64,000 nucleotides of DNA from Lethocerus indicus (lineage: Eukaryota > Arthropoda > Insecta > Hemiptera > Belostomatidae), in the NCBI GenBank assembly GCA_019843655.1, contig JACDQD010000002.1:15089154-15153153 (forward strand), written 5' to 3'. The translations under genes and the position numbers were made by a program. The stretch's first letter is position 1. The number at the start of each line of letters is the position of its first letter. Shown here piece by piece: positions 50,136 through 64,000 of the stretch. Under the pieces are notes generated by a model. It was not told the DNA's origin and did not search any database. It saw only the letters and a program-made list of their open reading frames with translations.

Positions 50136-53100
50136 ACATGAATGTTATGTAATGTAGGTATATAAATACATACCAAAATCTAGCAGTAATTAGAATTGCT
50201 ATTATTACAATAATAATTATTGTTTTGATGATTATTATATACCTTTTTCAATTCTTATTGCTTCTGGTGTGTCTTCATAATGATTTTTACAGTTATAATA
50301 AAATAATGTAAATATTTTATAACTTTCTGGACTGCTCCAGATTAGTGATGCCATTGTTCCTAAAGTTTCATAACAAATGGTTAGGTACATGATGTAGTTT
50401 AATACATACTTATGGATTTTTAATGTGTAATTGAAACCAATCTTAGTGTAAGTATATAAGGTATTTCAACGTCACCTAACAATCTTTGGTCAACTTCTGA
50501 AACTTTATATTCGTCCAATGTTTTTAATTTGTTCATTGGATTCCCACAGGCAAACTGGAAAAAATCTTCACAAGGATCTGCTCGAAAATCTACTAATGAT
50601 AGCATATGGCTGCTCATTAACTTGCAATCAGTAGTGTCACACAGATTCTCTGTCAGACAAAAAAATTAACTTTAACATCAAAATTATTATGCATTACATG
50701 TCTAGTGACATTCCATGTGGTTCTATTATTTTACAAATGTATTATATCCATATCTCAATAATCACTCCACATACACACATCATCTATCCACATTCACATC
50801 ATTTATCTACATACACACCTACTTACATAATAAATTTCATCCAATTTATACTATCATTAAATAACAATTATGAAACAATAAATTAAGCATTAAACCAACA
50901 TAAAACAAAAAACATCAACAAATCTTTAATACTAATACGCCCAGGCAGGAAAAGCAAAAAGATGGATGTAATAGAAAAATAGAAATATTCAAGAACAAAG
51001 AAAGGAGTATAATAAATGAGAAAGTAAATTTCCAAAGTGAATCCATATTCACCCTGCTAATATTACTGAATGACTGTATTTATTGGTTGTTGTCCCCCCA
51101 ACTGATAATCCAAGAAAGACCAAAGCCCCTTAACAAAATCACGCAAAATCCCTCCTCACCCAAAAAGTCAAATAACATTCACAAAAACAAGAGCACGACA
51201 AAATGTATAAAAGAAAAACATGAGTCCCTGTTATATTAATAATCATTCATTATTTACCCTTCTTTGAATAGTAGAAACCTGAATCCGTGCCACTTCTGCA
51301 ATCCTTACAAGGAGTAGTAAAATGAGGTTCTGAAACATTCTCAAATGATGTTCTATCAGTCCTTGCTCGATGATCAATTCCATGAACTGTAGTGTGGTAA
51401 GGAATGGTGGTTTCATCACTTATCTTCTGGTAGCGACCTGAACCAGTTTCACGGAATGTAGTTCTGTCCGTTGTGACTTCCTCATTCTTTATTGATGGCT
51501 TCAAGGTGTCTGGGCGTCCAGTGAGAAATTCAGTAGTTGCTCGATGATCAATTTCGGTAGAAGTAGTGAGATCGGAAACAGTGGTTTCCTCAGTCCTTAT
51601 TTTTCCAACGTAACGTGAATCAATTTCCCGGAATGTAGGTCCATTCGTCGTCATCTCTTCACGATTCAATAATGGTTCAATTTTATGAACTGTAGTGTGG
51701 TAAGGAATCGTGGTTTCATCACTTATCTTCTGGTAACGACCGGAACCAGTTTCACGGAATGTAGTTCTGTCCGTTGTGACTTCCTCATTCTTTATTGATG
51801 GCTTCAAGGTGTCTGGGCGTCCAGTGAGAAATTCAGTAGTTGCTCGATGATCAATTTCGGGAGAAGTAGTGAGATCGGAAACAGTGGTTTCCTCAGTACC
51901 TATTTTTCCAACGTAACGTGAATCAATTTCCCGGAATGTAGGTCCATTCGTCGTCATCTCTTCACGATTCAATAATGGTTCAATTTTATGAACTGTAGTA
52001 TGGTAAGGAATAGTTGTTTCATCACTTATCTTCTGGTAGCGACCTGAACCAGTTTCACGGAATGTAGTTCTGTCCGTTGTGACTTCCTCATTCTTTATTG
52101 ATGGCTTCAAGGTGTCTGGGCGTCCAGTGAGAAATTCAGTAGTTGCTCGATGATCAATTTCGGGAAGTAGTGAGATCGGAAACAGTGGTTTCCTCAGTAC
52201 CTATTTTTCCAACGTAACGTGAATCAATTTCCCGGAATGTAGGTCCATTCGTCGTCATCTCTTCACGATTCAATAATGGTTCAATTTTATGAACTGTAGT
52301 ATGGTAAGGAATAGTTGTTTCATCACTTATCTTCTGGTAGCGACCTGAACCAGTTTCACGGAATGTAGTTCTGTCCGTTGTGACTTCCTCATTCTTTATT
52401 GATGGCTTCAAGGTGTCTGGGCGTCCAGTGAGAAATTCAGTAGTTGCTCGATGATCAATTTCGGGAGAAGTAGTGAGATCGGAAACAGTGGTTTCCTCAG
52501 TACCTATTTTTCCAACGTAACGTGAATCAATTTCCCGGAATGTAGGTCCATTCGTCGTCATCTCTTCACGATTCAATAATGGTTCAATTTTATGAACTGT
52601 AGTATGGTAAGGAATAGTGGTTACATCACTTATCTTCTGGTAGCGACCTGAACCAGTTTCACGGAATGTAGTTCTGTCCGTTGTGACTTCCTCATTCTTT
52701 ATTGATGGCTTCAAGGTGTCTGGGCGTCCAGTGAGAAATTCAGTAGTTGCTCGATGATCAATTCCATGAACTGTAGTATGGTAAGGAATAGTGGTTTCAT
52801 CACTTATCTTCTGGTAGCGACCTGAACCAGTTTCACGGAATGTAGTTCTGTCCGTTGTGACTTCCTCATTCTTTATTGATGGCTTCAAGGTGTCTGGGCG
52901 TCCAGTGAGAAATTCAGTAGTTGCTCGATGATCAATTCCATGAACTGTAGTATGGTAAGGAATAGTGGTTACATCACTTATCTTCTGGTAGCGACCTGAA
53001 CCAGTTTCACGGAATGTAGTTCTGTCCGTTGTGACTTCCTCATTCTTTATTGATGGCTTCAAGGTGTCTGGGCGTCCAGTGAGAAATTCAGTAGTTGCTC

Positions 53101-56056
53101 GATGATCAATTCCATGAACTGTAGTATGGTAAGGAATAGTGGTTTCATCACTTATCTTCTGGTAGCGACCTGAACCAGTTTCACGGAATGTAGTTCTGTC
53201 CGTTGTGACTTCCTCATTCTTTATTGATGGCTTCAAGGTGTCTGGGCGTCCAGTGAGAAATTCAGTAGTTGCTCGATGATCAATTTCGGGAGAAGTAGTG
53301 AGATCGGAAACAGTGGTTTCCTCAGTACCTATTTTTCCAACGTAACGTGAATCAATTTCCCGGAATGTAGGTCCATTCGTCGTCATCTCTTCACGATTCA
53401 ATAATGGTTCAATTTTATGAACTGTAGTATGGTAAGGAATAGTGGTTACATCACTTATCTTCTGGTAGCGACCTGAACCAGTTTCACGGAATGTAGTTCT
53501 GTCCGTTGTGACTTCCTCATTCTTTATTGATGGCTTCAAGGTGTCTGGGCGTCCAGTGAGAAATTCAGTAGTTGCTCGATGATCAATTCCATGAACTGTA
53601 GTATGGTAAGGAATAGTGGTTTCATCACTTATCTTCTGGTAGCGACCTGAACCAGTTTCACGGAATGTAGTTCTGTCCGTTGTGACTTCCTCATTCTTTA
53701 TTGATGGCTTCAAGGTGTCTGGGCGTCCAGTGAGAAATTCAGTAGTTGCTCGATGATCAATTCCATGAACTGTAGTATGGTAAGGAATAGTGGTTACATC
53801 ACTTATCTTCTGGTAGCGACCTGAACCAGTTTCACGGAATGTAGTTCTGTCCGTTGTGACTTCCTCATTCTTTATTGATGGCTTCAAGGTGTCTGGGCGT
53901 CCAGTGAGAAATTCAGTAGTTGCTCGATGATCAATTCCATGAACTGTAGTATGGTAAGGAATAGTGGTTTCATCACTTATCTTCTGGTAGCGACCTGAAC
54001 CAGTTTCACGGAATGTAGTTCTGTCCGTTGTGACTTCCTCATTCTTTATTGATGGCTTCAAGGTGTCTGGGCGTCCAGTGAGAAATTCAGTAGTTGCTCG
54101 ATGATCAATTCCATGAACTGTAGTATGGTAAGGAATAGTGGTTTCATCACTTATCTTCTGGTAGCGACCTGAACCAGTTTCACGGAATGTAGTTCTGTCC
54201 GTTGTGACTTCCTCATTCTTTATTGATGGCTTCAAGGTGTCTGGGCGTCCAGTGAGAAATTCAGTAGTTGCTCGATGATCAATTCCATGAACTGTAGTAT
54301 GGTAAGGAATAGTGGTTTCATCACTTATCTTCTGGTAGCGACCTGAACCAGTTCCACGGAATGTAGTTCTGTCCGTTGTGACTTCCTCATTCTTTATTGA
54401 TGGCTTCAAGGTGTCTGGGCGTCCAGTGAGAAATTCAGTAGTTGCTCGATGATCAATTCCATGAACTGTAGTATGGTAAGGAATAGTAGTTCCATCACTT
54501 ATCTTCTGGTAGCGACCTGAACCAGTTTCACTGAACGGAGGACTATTCCTTGTCATCTCTTTACGATCCACGGTCTCATTTTCTTCACTCGTATCCTCAC
54601 TTTTTGTTGGTGTGTCCGGTGTAGTATTGCCATTATTTGACTTAATTGGTGTACTACCCTCCAATGTGTTTTTGTATATCGGTGTAGTTTGAGACAATGT
54701 TTGCGTGGTTTTAACATTCAATTTTAGGTTTGTTACACTAGAAGCAATGCCTACTGTCTTGGATACTGAGCCTTTAGCCTCCCAGGTGTGTTTTGTTTGT
54801 GAACTACTTGGTGTGCTCAGTTTAATTGGAGTAGGATATGTAGTTTGTCTGTTGGTACTCATACGTGGAGTCAGTAAGTCAGCTGTTGTCCTGCTGGGCT
54901 GTTTTCCGATAGTATAATCCATCCTGGTGGAGTACTTGCCAGTCCCTATATCCATAACTTTATATCTTTCTGTGGTTGTTTTTCCTTTTTTTGGGGTTCG
55001 CTCACCACCTCCGTACTTATCGTAATGCGCTGTGTGCTTAACCTACAAATTGTGGTGATAATATAATAAAATTTATTATTTTAAATTACTCATTTACATT
55101 ATTCATGAATAGAGATCATGCATTAAGGCAACCTCAACGACAGAATCTTAGCTCTTATCAGTTATTTATAATGAATAAATAGGTTTCGGGTCTTGAAGGG
55201 ATCTATAATCTTTGTGAAATTAATTTACTTAAGTTTCAAATGTCTCAAAGAAAATATAAATATATCATTTAGGATGCCCTTACTTAATTGTTTACAATTA
55301 AATTAGTGAAATAATTATTTAAATTAATGAGGAGCATACTGAAATATACTACACTCTCCTGCTAGAGTTGTCAAACTAATATTTAATTCAACAATATCTT
55401 ATTTAAATGAGGTTTAGGATTTCGCGCATCCGATATTTTCAAAACATTATGGCAAATGGCAAGAGTCGTATGTAAGGACAAATTGTTAGGATTATGGAGT
55501 TTTATGTTCAATTAAAATTTTAAAATAATTTGCAAGCTTGCATTCCCTAAAAAATTAGCATTAGGGAATATAAGCCGCGGTCCATTATATTTTTTTTAAT
55601 AGAAAATTTAGATACTATCCCATCAGTAAATCATAGAAACAACCGAGTATTAATTAATTGTGGACGAGTCTTCTGAACTGCAACATTATAAAACCAATTA
55701 CTTCTACCTTGCGGTTTGAATGAACTGCGTGAACTGAGGGAAAGGCTGGCTACACAGCTATTATATTACATAATACAATAAAAATAAAGCACATACGCAC
55801 GAAAATGCATCTTCTATGAAGTAATGAAGCAACTATAAGTTGTTCAGTATAATGTCTGAAACATTAAAATCATACTTACACCCGGCGTGGATCTGCTTTG
55901 TAAGGACATCACGGGAAGAAGATAGAAACAAAATAACGTGATCAATATTGAAATCGCTATGAATATCAGCAGAGCACATAGACATGATTTGAAGGAGGTG
56001 TCATCCGGCTCAGAATCAGTACAGGGTTCATTGACGGTATAACTTCGGCGAGGCAT
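44933..56056 (-). CDS. M13 (neprilysin-like) membrane pseudo-peptidase with mucin-like repeat stalk, 18 exons
   Basis: Exons (minus strand, high to low): 55880-56056, 51258-55042, 50476-50649, 50243-50359, 49949-50045, 49625-49823, 49403-49543, 49176-49268, 48926-49053, 48322-48502, 47361-47528, 47174-47280, 46720-46883, about 46503-46633, about 45951-46100, 45714-45863, 45384-45460, 44933-45062 (stop TGA). All borders are GT-AG and phases agree, except that the exon at 45951-46100 has two possible frames and the 3' end of the exon before it is unsettled. Family signs: DPCEDFFQFACG at the ectodomain start, paired cysteines, LPxLW...QEYF matching the LPGL...QLFF block, and CPVGSNMNPE near the C-terminus. 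The ectodomain is about 735 residues, normal for neprilysins, and the total is about 2,050. M13 enzymes cut extracellular peptides; here the zinc ligands are lost, so binding or scaffolding is inferred. Exon 2 is frameshifted near 52165. Introns over 300 bp: 55043-55879, 50650-51257 and 48503-48925 show nothing; 47529-48321 holds a MITE. A (TA)n run fills part of the intron at 50046-50242. Confidence 0.88.
45714..45863 (-). CDS. Exon with degenerate ExxxD motif of the M13-like gene
   Basis: Fifty codons in phase 0 at both ends. The segment INTRIADLTAAKLLF aligns with the family's LGENIADLGGLKLAY, so the third zinc ligand (Glu) is Thr at 45837-45839, while the Asp that orients a zinc-binding His is kept at 45825-45827. 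Further on, LPYLWGGMTTGQEYFVQLTQ matches the LPGL...LTxxQLFFxSxAQ block. The following exon continues with RFCSKS, where the family has VWCSKS or similar. Confidence 0.85.
46503..46633 (-). CDS. Exon carrying the degenerate zinc-binding motif of the M13-like gene
   Basis: The translation contains IPLPLSQILLDSD followed by LKHVIARGIAHSIDYTG. This lines up with the family block FPAGILQPPFFDxD...GxVIGHExTHGFDDxG. The HExxH zinc and catalytic motif is RGIAH (46533-46547): the first His and the catalytic Glu are replaced and only the last His remains. Three donors are possible (exon ending at 46517, 46508 or 46503). I give the longest, which keeps phase 0 with the following exon in one of its frames. 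Confidence 0.78.
48050..48232. mobile_element. Fold-back MITE fragments in an M13-like gene intron
   Basis: A perfect-looking short inverted repeat (GTAGATTTCGTGTTCTTCT... to ...AAACGAAATCTAC, 48064-48120) is followed by TCCGACCCCTTGCAGACC and a second arm start at 48177 (GTAGATTTCGTGTGCTTCTG) running to CTGGTTTGGTCTTTTGCTA. These are outer-arm pieces of the 2338-2697 family, rearranged or two nested insertions. Confidence 0.7.
50083..50134. repeat. (TA)n microsatellite in an M13-like gene intron
   Basis: About 25 uninterrupted TA units in the intron between exons 50243-50359 and 49949-50045. Confidence 0.98.
51364..54530 (-). repeat. Coding tandem repeat array (174-bp unit and 303-bp compound unit) inside exon 2
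   Basis: Fourteen nearly identical copies of a 174-bp unit (58 residues, from GIDHRATTEF to YHTTVH) are counted by the phrase encoding TLKPSIKNEE. Five of the junctions carry an extra 129-bp block (43 residues, starting KIEPLLNREEMTT), giving a 303-bp compound period. Thr is about a fifth of the residues, with many TT pairs, as in O-glycosylated stalks. Copies differ at only a few sites, for example DETT against DVTT and RETG against RGTG. The 3' half of the array (toward lower coordinates) is nearly all compound units, and the 5' half nearly all simple units. The non-repeated leader at 54531-55042 is also Thr/Ser/Pro-rich. Confidence 0.95.
52161..52170 (-). other. 2-bp deletion causing a frameshift in the stalk exon
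   Basis: Other compound units read gggagaagtag on the plus strand at this point; this one reads gggaagtag. The loss of two bases turns the frame that began in exon 1 into a stop about 5 codons later. The frame used by the remaining two compound units and by exon 3 onward is the other one. Restoring the count of 3,787 bases would give a phase-1 exon end, which is what exon 3 needs. It is either a true disabling mutation, a polymorphism, or a consensus error in a near-identical repeat. Confidence 0.9.
55880..56056 (-). CDS. Exon 1 of the M13-like gene: cytoplasmic tail and membrane anchor
   Basis: This exon encodes 59 codons in phase 0 and ends at a GTAAGTATG donor. Residues 1-23 form a short polar, Asp/Glu-bearing cytoplasmic tail starting MPRRSYTVNE. 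Residues about 24-48 are strongly hydrophobic (CLCALLIFIAISILITLFCF) and serve as a signal anchor, as in type II M13 proteins. An in-frame ATG 36 bases upstream (56092) would add MIINLFTKFVYT. I chose the inner ATG because the tail then has the usual polar start, but the sequence does not decide it. Confidence 0.8.
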
Positions 56057-56974
56057 GGTATAAACGAACTTCGTGAACAAGTTTATAATCAATCACACGT
56101 CTGTTAACTGAAGGAATTATGCTACTAGTTCTCTTCTATTTTCCTCAACTTATCTTATCAGGTGGTGGTCAGTGGGGTCCAGAGCGGAAGTATTTCAACC
56201 TCGCTCCCATTACATTACAATTTTCATAATTGTTTTATTTTTATTTTCTGGTGTAACCGTTTAACACTTAACCGGTTGTAAAATTAAAAATATATCTACC
56301 TATTCACCAAATATTCATTGAAAGGTCAAATTTAAATCCATATCTCAAGCAGGTTAAGGCATTTTTACCGGTATTGCAAATGCAAATTAATCCTTCGCAA
56401 TATCAAATTTTATTTTACCCTAATAAGCAATTGTGTTCAACTGCGTCAACATCAATCAGAAACGAATGCAGCTCAATGCTAATTAATGAGTATCCACTCA
56501 ATCCTTTCAAATAGCAGGCTAAAAGGTAAAATTTTTTACAAACAATAATAACAGCAGGTTTTTTAGTATTTTCTTACCTGTACAGGGTATCCCAGAAGTA
56601 CATCGCAATTTTGCCGCGTATTCGAGGGTTCTATAGCGCATCTAGGCTCAAAGCTCTAAGTCTCAAAGCACGGCAGAAATTTAATTATTAAAGTCAAACC
56701 TTTCAAGCAAAAGCATTGCCGGTCAAATAATTGCAAACAGCGCTAAAAATCCTGGCAGAAAAAAAGCACGCAGATCCTGTCAAAATTCAACAAATTTCAC
56801 CCATTTAATAAGCTTAAGATCACTATTCAAATTTCCCAGGAGCTTTTTAAATAAAATAAGTGACACTAGGGTATTAAATTCGTAATACCCTGGATTTAAA
56901 CTACATGCAATAAAATAAATAATTAACGGCCTCATCATCACAAATTTAAAGTAAAAATGTTTCAAATACCTGTC
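56057..56974 (-). promoter_or_regulatory. Upstream region of the M13-like gene
   Basis: AT-rich DNA between the start codon and the MITE. A TATAAA (56082-56087, minus strand) lies only about 26-30 bases before the ATG, too close to give a 5' UTR with that start codon, so I do not call it the promoter. A GATAAGATAAG cluster is near 56150-56160. No gene seen. Confidence 0.25.
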
Positions 56975-57063
56975 TTGTGGTCTGCGAAGGGTTGGAATAC
57001 CGTAGATTTTTGTGAAATCAACGAATTTTTTTTTTCGTTAAAAAAAACAAACGATTTTTGTGA

Positions 57064-57273
57064 AACTAGCGCCCCCCTGAGTGTGATGCGGAAATGCACT
57101 TAACTAAAGCTCGTTGGGTGCACTGCACCAATAAACTAGCGCCCCTTTGAGTGTGGTGCGGAAATGCACTTAACTAAAGTTCGTTGGGTGGACTGCACCA
57201 ATAAACTAGTACCCCCCTGAGGGTGGTGCGCAAATGTACTGAATTGAAGTTCGTTCGATGCACTTCAACAAGA
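57064..57273. repeat. Three 70-bp tandem repeats
   Basis: Copies begin at 57064, 57134 and 57204, each starting AACTAGC or AACTAGT, followed by a C-run and TGAGTGTGRTGCGGAAATG. The third copy is more diverged. They lie inside the long MITE copy. Confidence 0.9.
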
Positions 57274-57536
57274 AGAAAGAAACAACAACAGTTCGATGCA
57301 ATTAACTAGATTACTAAAAATAAACTTTTTTCAATAAATTTTGGATTAACAGGAAAACTTTTATCGCAACTACACAATAGCAGATAAGTTTCCTCTCATG
57401 TATTTGGATGTCAGAACCTAATAGTTATAACCAATTGTGTGGTCGAATTTGACCAATAATAAGACAAAGTCTTAAGCCGAATAACAAATTCCCTCCCAAC
57501 CCAAATAAGACAAACAACATCCTCCAAAAACACAAT

Positions 57537-57540
<4 letters not shown>

Positions 57541-57585
<45 letters not shown>
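57541..57585. repeat. (TA)n microsatellite
   Basis: About 22 uninterrupted TA units inside the MITE copy, in the same place where the copy at 2338-2697 carries a short TATATATA stretch. Confidence 0.98.
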
Positions 57586-57587
<2 letters not shown>

Positions 57588-57761
57588 GACAAACAGACAA
57601 CCACCACAGTACAAGTGACAGCGACAATCCAAGGAGGATGCCCAAAAAACATTCAAAGTGTGACTAACAGCGCTACTGAAGATGGCGAGCAACCGAAACG
57701 GGTCTAGCAAAAGACCAAACCAGCGACAGGAGACAGAAACACACGAAATCTACGAAAAATG

Positions 57762-59552
57762 CATCCTTCCTTCCGTCCATTATAAATAGGTCAGTTGTGA
57801 ATTTAATAGAATGATTATTAAAAGGACATTTATATAAATATCATTGACATGAATTTATGAAAACATCCCATAAATCCCTGGACGCCTGTACTACCTGGGG
57901 TCATAAATTGAATTGCCGAAAACATAGTGACAAACCATGAAAATTCATTCCTTAATGCAAATTCTATGAAAAATGTACAGTAATAAGAGGGATCCTCACA
58001 ACTAATTGGTTGAACCCCAATTTTTACTCATAAACTCAGAAAGGTATTATAGGGAAAACATTCTGATTTCAAAAATATGACAACCAAAGTTAACATTCTG
58101 TGCTTTATTTGTGAAAATTAATACAGACATCTTCATTATTATGAAGAAATTTATACTATACTACTATAAATACTTGTACAATACTTATTTATCATATTAG
58201 TAACAAATTGCGGAAGATTAATTTACAAAATTACAATTGAATTAATATCACATGATATAATTATTTATTGTTAATTCCTCTAAATTGGCGCAACTATAAA
58301 TAATGTACAGTTTCAATTACATCACAAATGCTGGTTGAAAAAGTCTGCCTAAATAAGCTAATAATTTTATATGGAATGCACCATGTAATCAAGTATATTA
58401 AGACAACAATCTGTTATACCTGTTAAATCAATATGGAAATAATAATTCATAACAAAATATACTTTAATTCACTGGTGGCAGGAACTATTTTGCTAAACCT
58501 TTCAATCCTCACATTATAAAACTATGTCTGTCCCAGTTCAGCATATGAACACAACAATTTAATAACAATTGCTAATAAACTCTATTACCATTCTGGGTGA
58601 GATAAAAAAAATCTTTAGCTATAGTCTTAATTCAAGAAGTAAAACTTACAAAGTTAACATATTACCTACATTAATAACACATTCTTAGAGCTCAACTTTA
58701 TTCTCTAAATAAAATTTATTAAAGAAAATAAATTAAAATAATTGAATAGCCAGTTCCTCAAATATAATCATGAAAATAACGTATACAACTAACAAAATTA
58801 TTTATAATTCAATTAAACATAACTAGATATTAGGTCTAACAATAAATAATTTAACACTAATGGACCTCTTAAATTTATGGTCAGTTTGACTAGATACAAA
58901 CTATATTATAAAAAACTTAGGTACTTGCTTTTCAAAAATAGTCATTTTTAAATACTTATCTACAACTATGAACGTTAGAAATAGGTACTTTTTAATTCAA
59001 TATCACCAATAAAAGTGAGATTAGTTAAGATATAAGTGACGATTAGCTCCTAAATAAGTGGTGAGCTATTTTTAAGCGTTTATATTTATATATTCCATTT
59101 ATAATAGAAAAAATATTAATCACAATAAGTTTTTCAATAGGCATTAATATTAATGAAAAGATTCAGTATATTGCACCACTGGTCACATGTTTTCAATGCA
59201 CTTGTTTTTTATTATTTGCTTATTGCTGGATATGCTTAAGGAATATCAACATCTCAATTTAATCACAATTTTAAAATTATCATCAAAATAATGATTCATT
59301 CAAGATTGCTTGAAAAATGGTAAAGTGGGGTAACACTTTTATAAAAAACACTAATACAAAAATATAACATAATGAGATAAAAATTGTCATGAAATACATT
59401 TAGTCAATAGTTCAGACCACTAAGTTGAAAATCACACGGTCTAAATTTAAGAACTGTCTTAATGTCCTTAAATGTAATACCACCAATATCATAACTATTA
59501 TCAATACAACCAATACAGTCAACTTGAATCTCTGCTTACGAAACAAAATCAT
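57762..59552 (-). other. AT-rich interval, probable 3' UTR of the zinc-finger gene plus intergenic DNA
   Basis: No reading frame with coding character is visible on either strand. Sequence is unbroken AT-rich DNA from the MITE end to the zinc-finger stop codon. Most of it may be transcribed as 3' UTR on the minus strand. Confidence 0.4.
58104..58109 (-). promoter_or_regulatory. Candidate poly(A) signal of the zinc-finger gene
   Basis: AATAAA on the minus strand, about 1.45 kb beyond the stop codon. The interval 58110-59552 is uniformly AT-rich, without islands or repeats, as expected of a long 3' UTR. Another AATAAA lies at 59208-59213, so the true end is not fixed. Confidence 0.2.

Positions 59553-64000
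<4,448 letters not shown>

Larger units (their letters stand above)
56975..57761. mobile_element. Fold-back MITE, long copy, upstream of the M13-like gene
   Basis: The left end (TGGTCTGCGAAGGGTTGGAA, then ACCGTAGATTT) and the right end (CTACTGAAGATGGCGAGC... to GAAATCTACG) match the outer arms of the copy at 2338-2697. Between them lie a three-copy 70-bp tandem repeat, AT-rich filler and a (TA)n run at 57541-57585. The element ends about 0.9 kb upstream of the M13-like start codon. Confidence 0.7.

Noticed and set aside
51364..54530. CRISPR-like or satellite array
   Set aside because: Units are contiguous, in frame and coding, with no spacers; it is a protein repeat in a spliced gene.
54705..54917. 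70-codon open frame on the plus strand opposite the stalk exon
   Set aside because: Antisense shadow of the real exon.
56082..56087. TATAAA upstream of the M13-like start codon
   Set aside because: Lies 26-30 bases before the ATG, so initiation there would leave no 5' UTR; likely chance in AT-rich DNA.

Overview
The window looks like nuclear DNA from an arthropod, most likely an insect. Genes are split by short AT-rich introns with GT-AG borders. There is a Jockey-type LINE remnant, a TTAA-flanked inverted-repeat element, a family of fold-back MITEs, a tRNA-derived SINE, and many TA, CA and GA microsatellites. No bacterial gene organisation is present. I cannot name the species from sequence alone.

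Layout. Bases 1 to about 44,900 hold no protein-coding gene that I can support. This stretch alternates AT-rich DNA with some 30 GC-rich, CT/GA-rich or G-run-rich islands of 150-700 bp, spaced every 1-2 kb. It looks like a gene desert with many candidate conserved or regulatory blocks. Mobile-element pieces lie at 2338-2697, 2704-3673 (with a Jockey reverse-transcriptase fragment inside), 18500-18720, 25860-26060 and 41628-41760. From 44,933 on, the islands disappear and two spliced genes follow, both on the minus strand.

Gene 1 (56056 down to 44933) is an M13 / neprilysin-family type II membrane protein that I assembled as 18 exons. Exon 1 carries a short cytoplasmic tail and the membrane segment. 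Exon 2 is a single 3.8-kb exon encoding a Thr-rich mucin-like stalk made of near-identical 58-residue repeats. Exons 3-18 encode the M13 ectodomain. The zinc site is destroyed (RGIAH in place of HExxH, and Thr in place of the Glu ligand), so this is a predicted pseudo-peptidase on a very long repeat stalk. One repeat carries a 2-bp deletion that breaks the frame in this assembly.

Gene 2 (64000 down to 59553; 5' end outside the window) is a C2H2 zinc-finger protein. I joined 11 exons in consistent phase. About eleven fingers are visible, and the C-terminal fingers recall ZNF341-type proteins. The two genes are in tandem but share no evident function.

The best candidate for something undescribed is Gene 1: a membrane-tethered, catalytically dead neprilysin relative with a recently homogenised tandem-repeat stalk. 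The second is the dense island landscape of the 45-kb desert.
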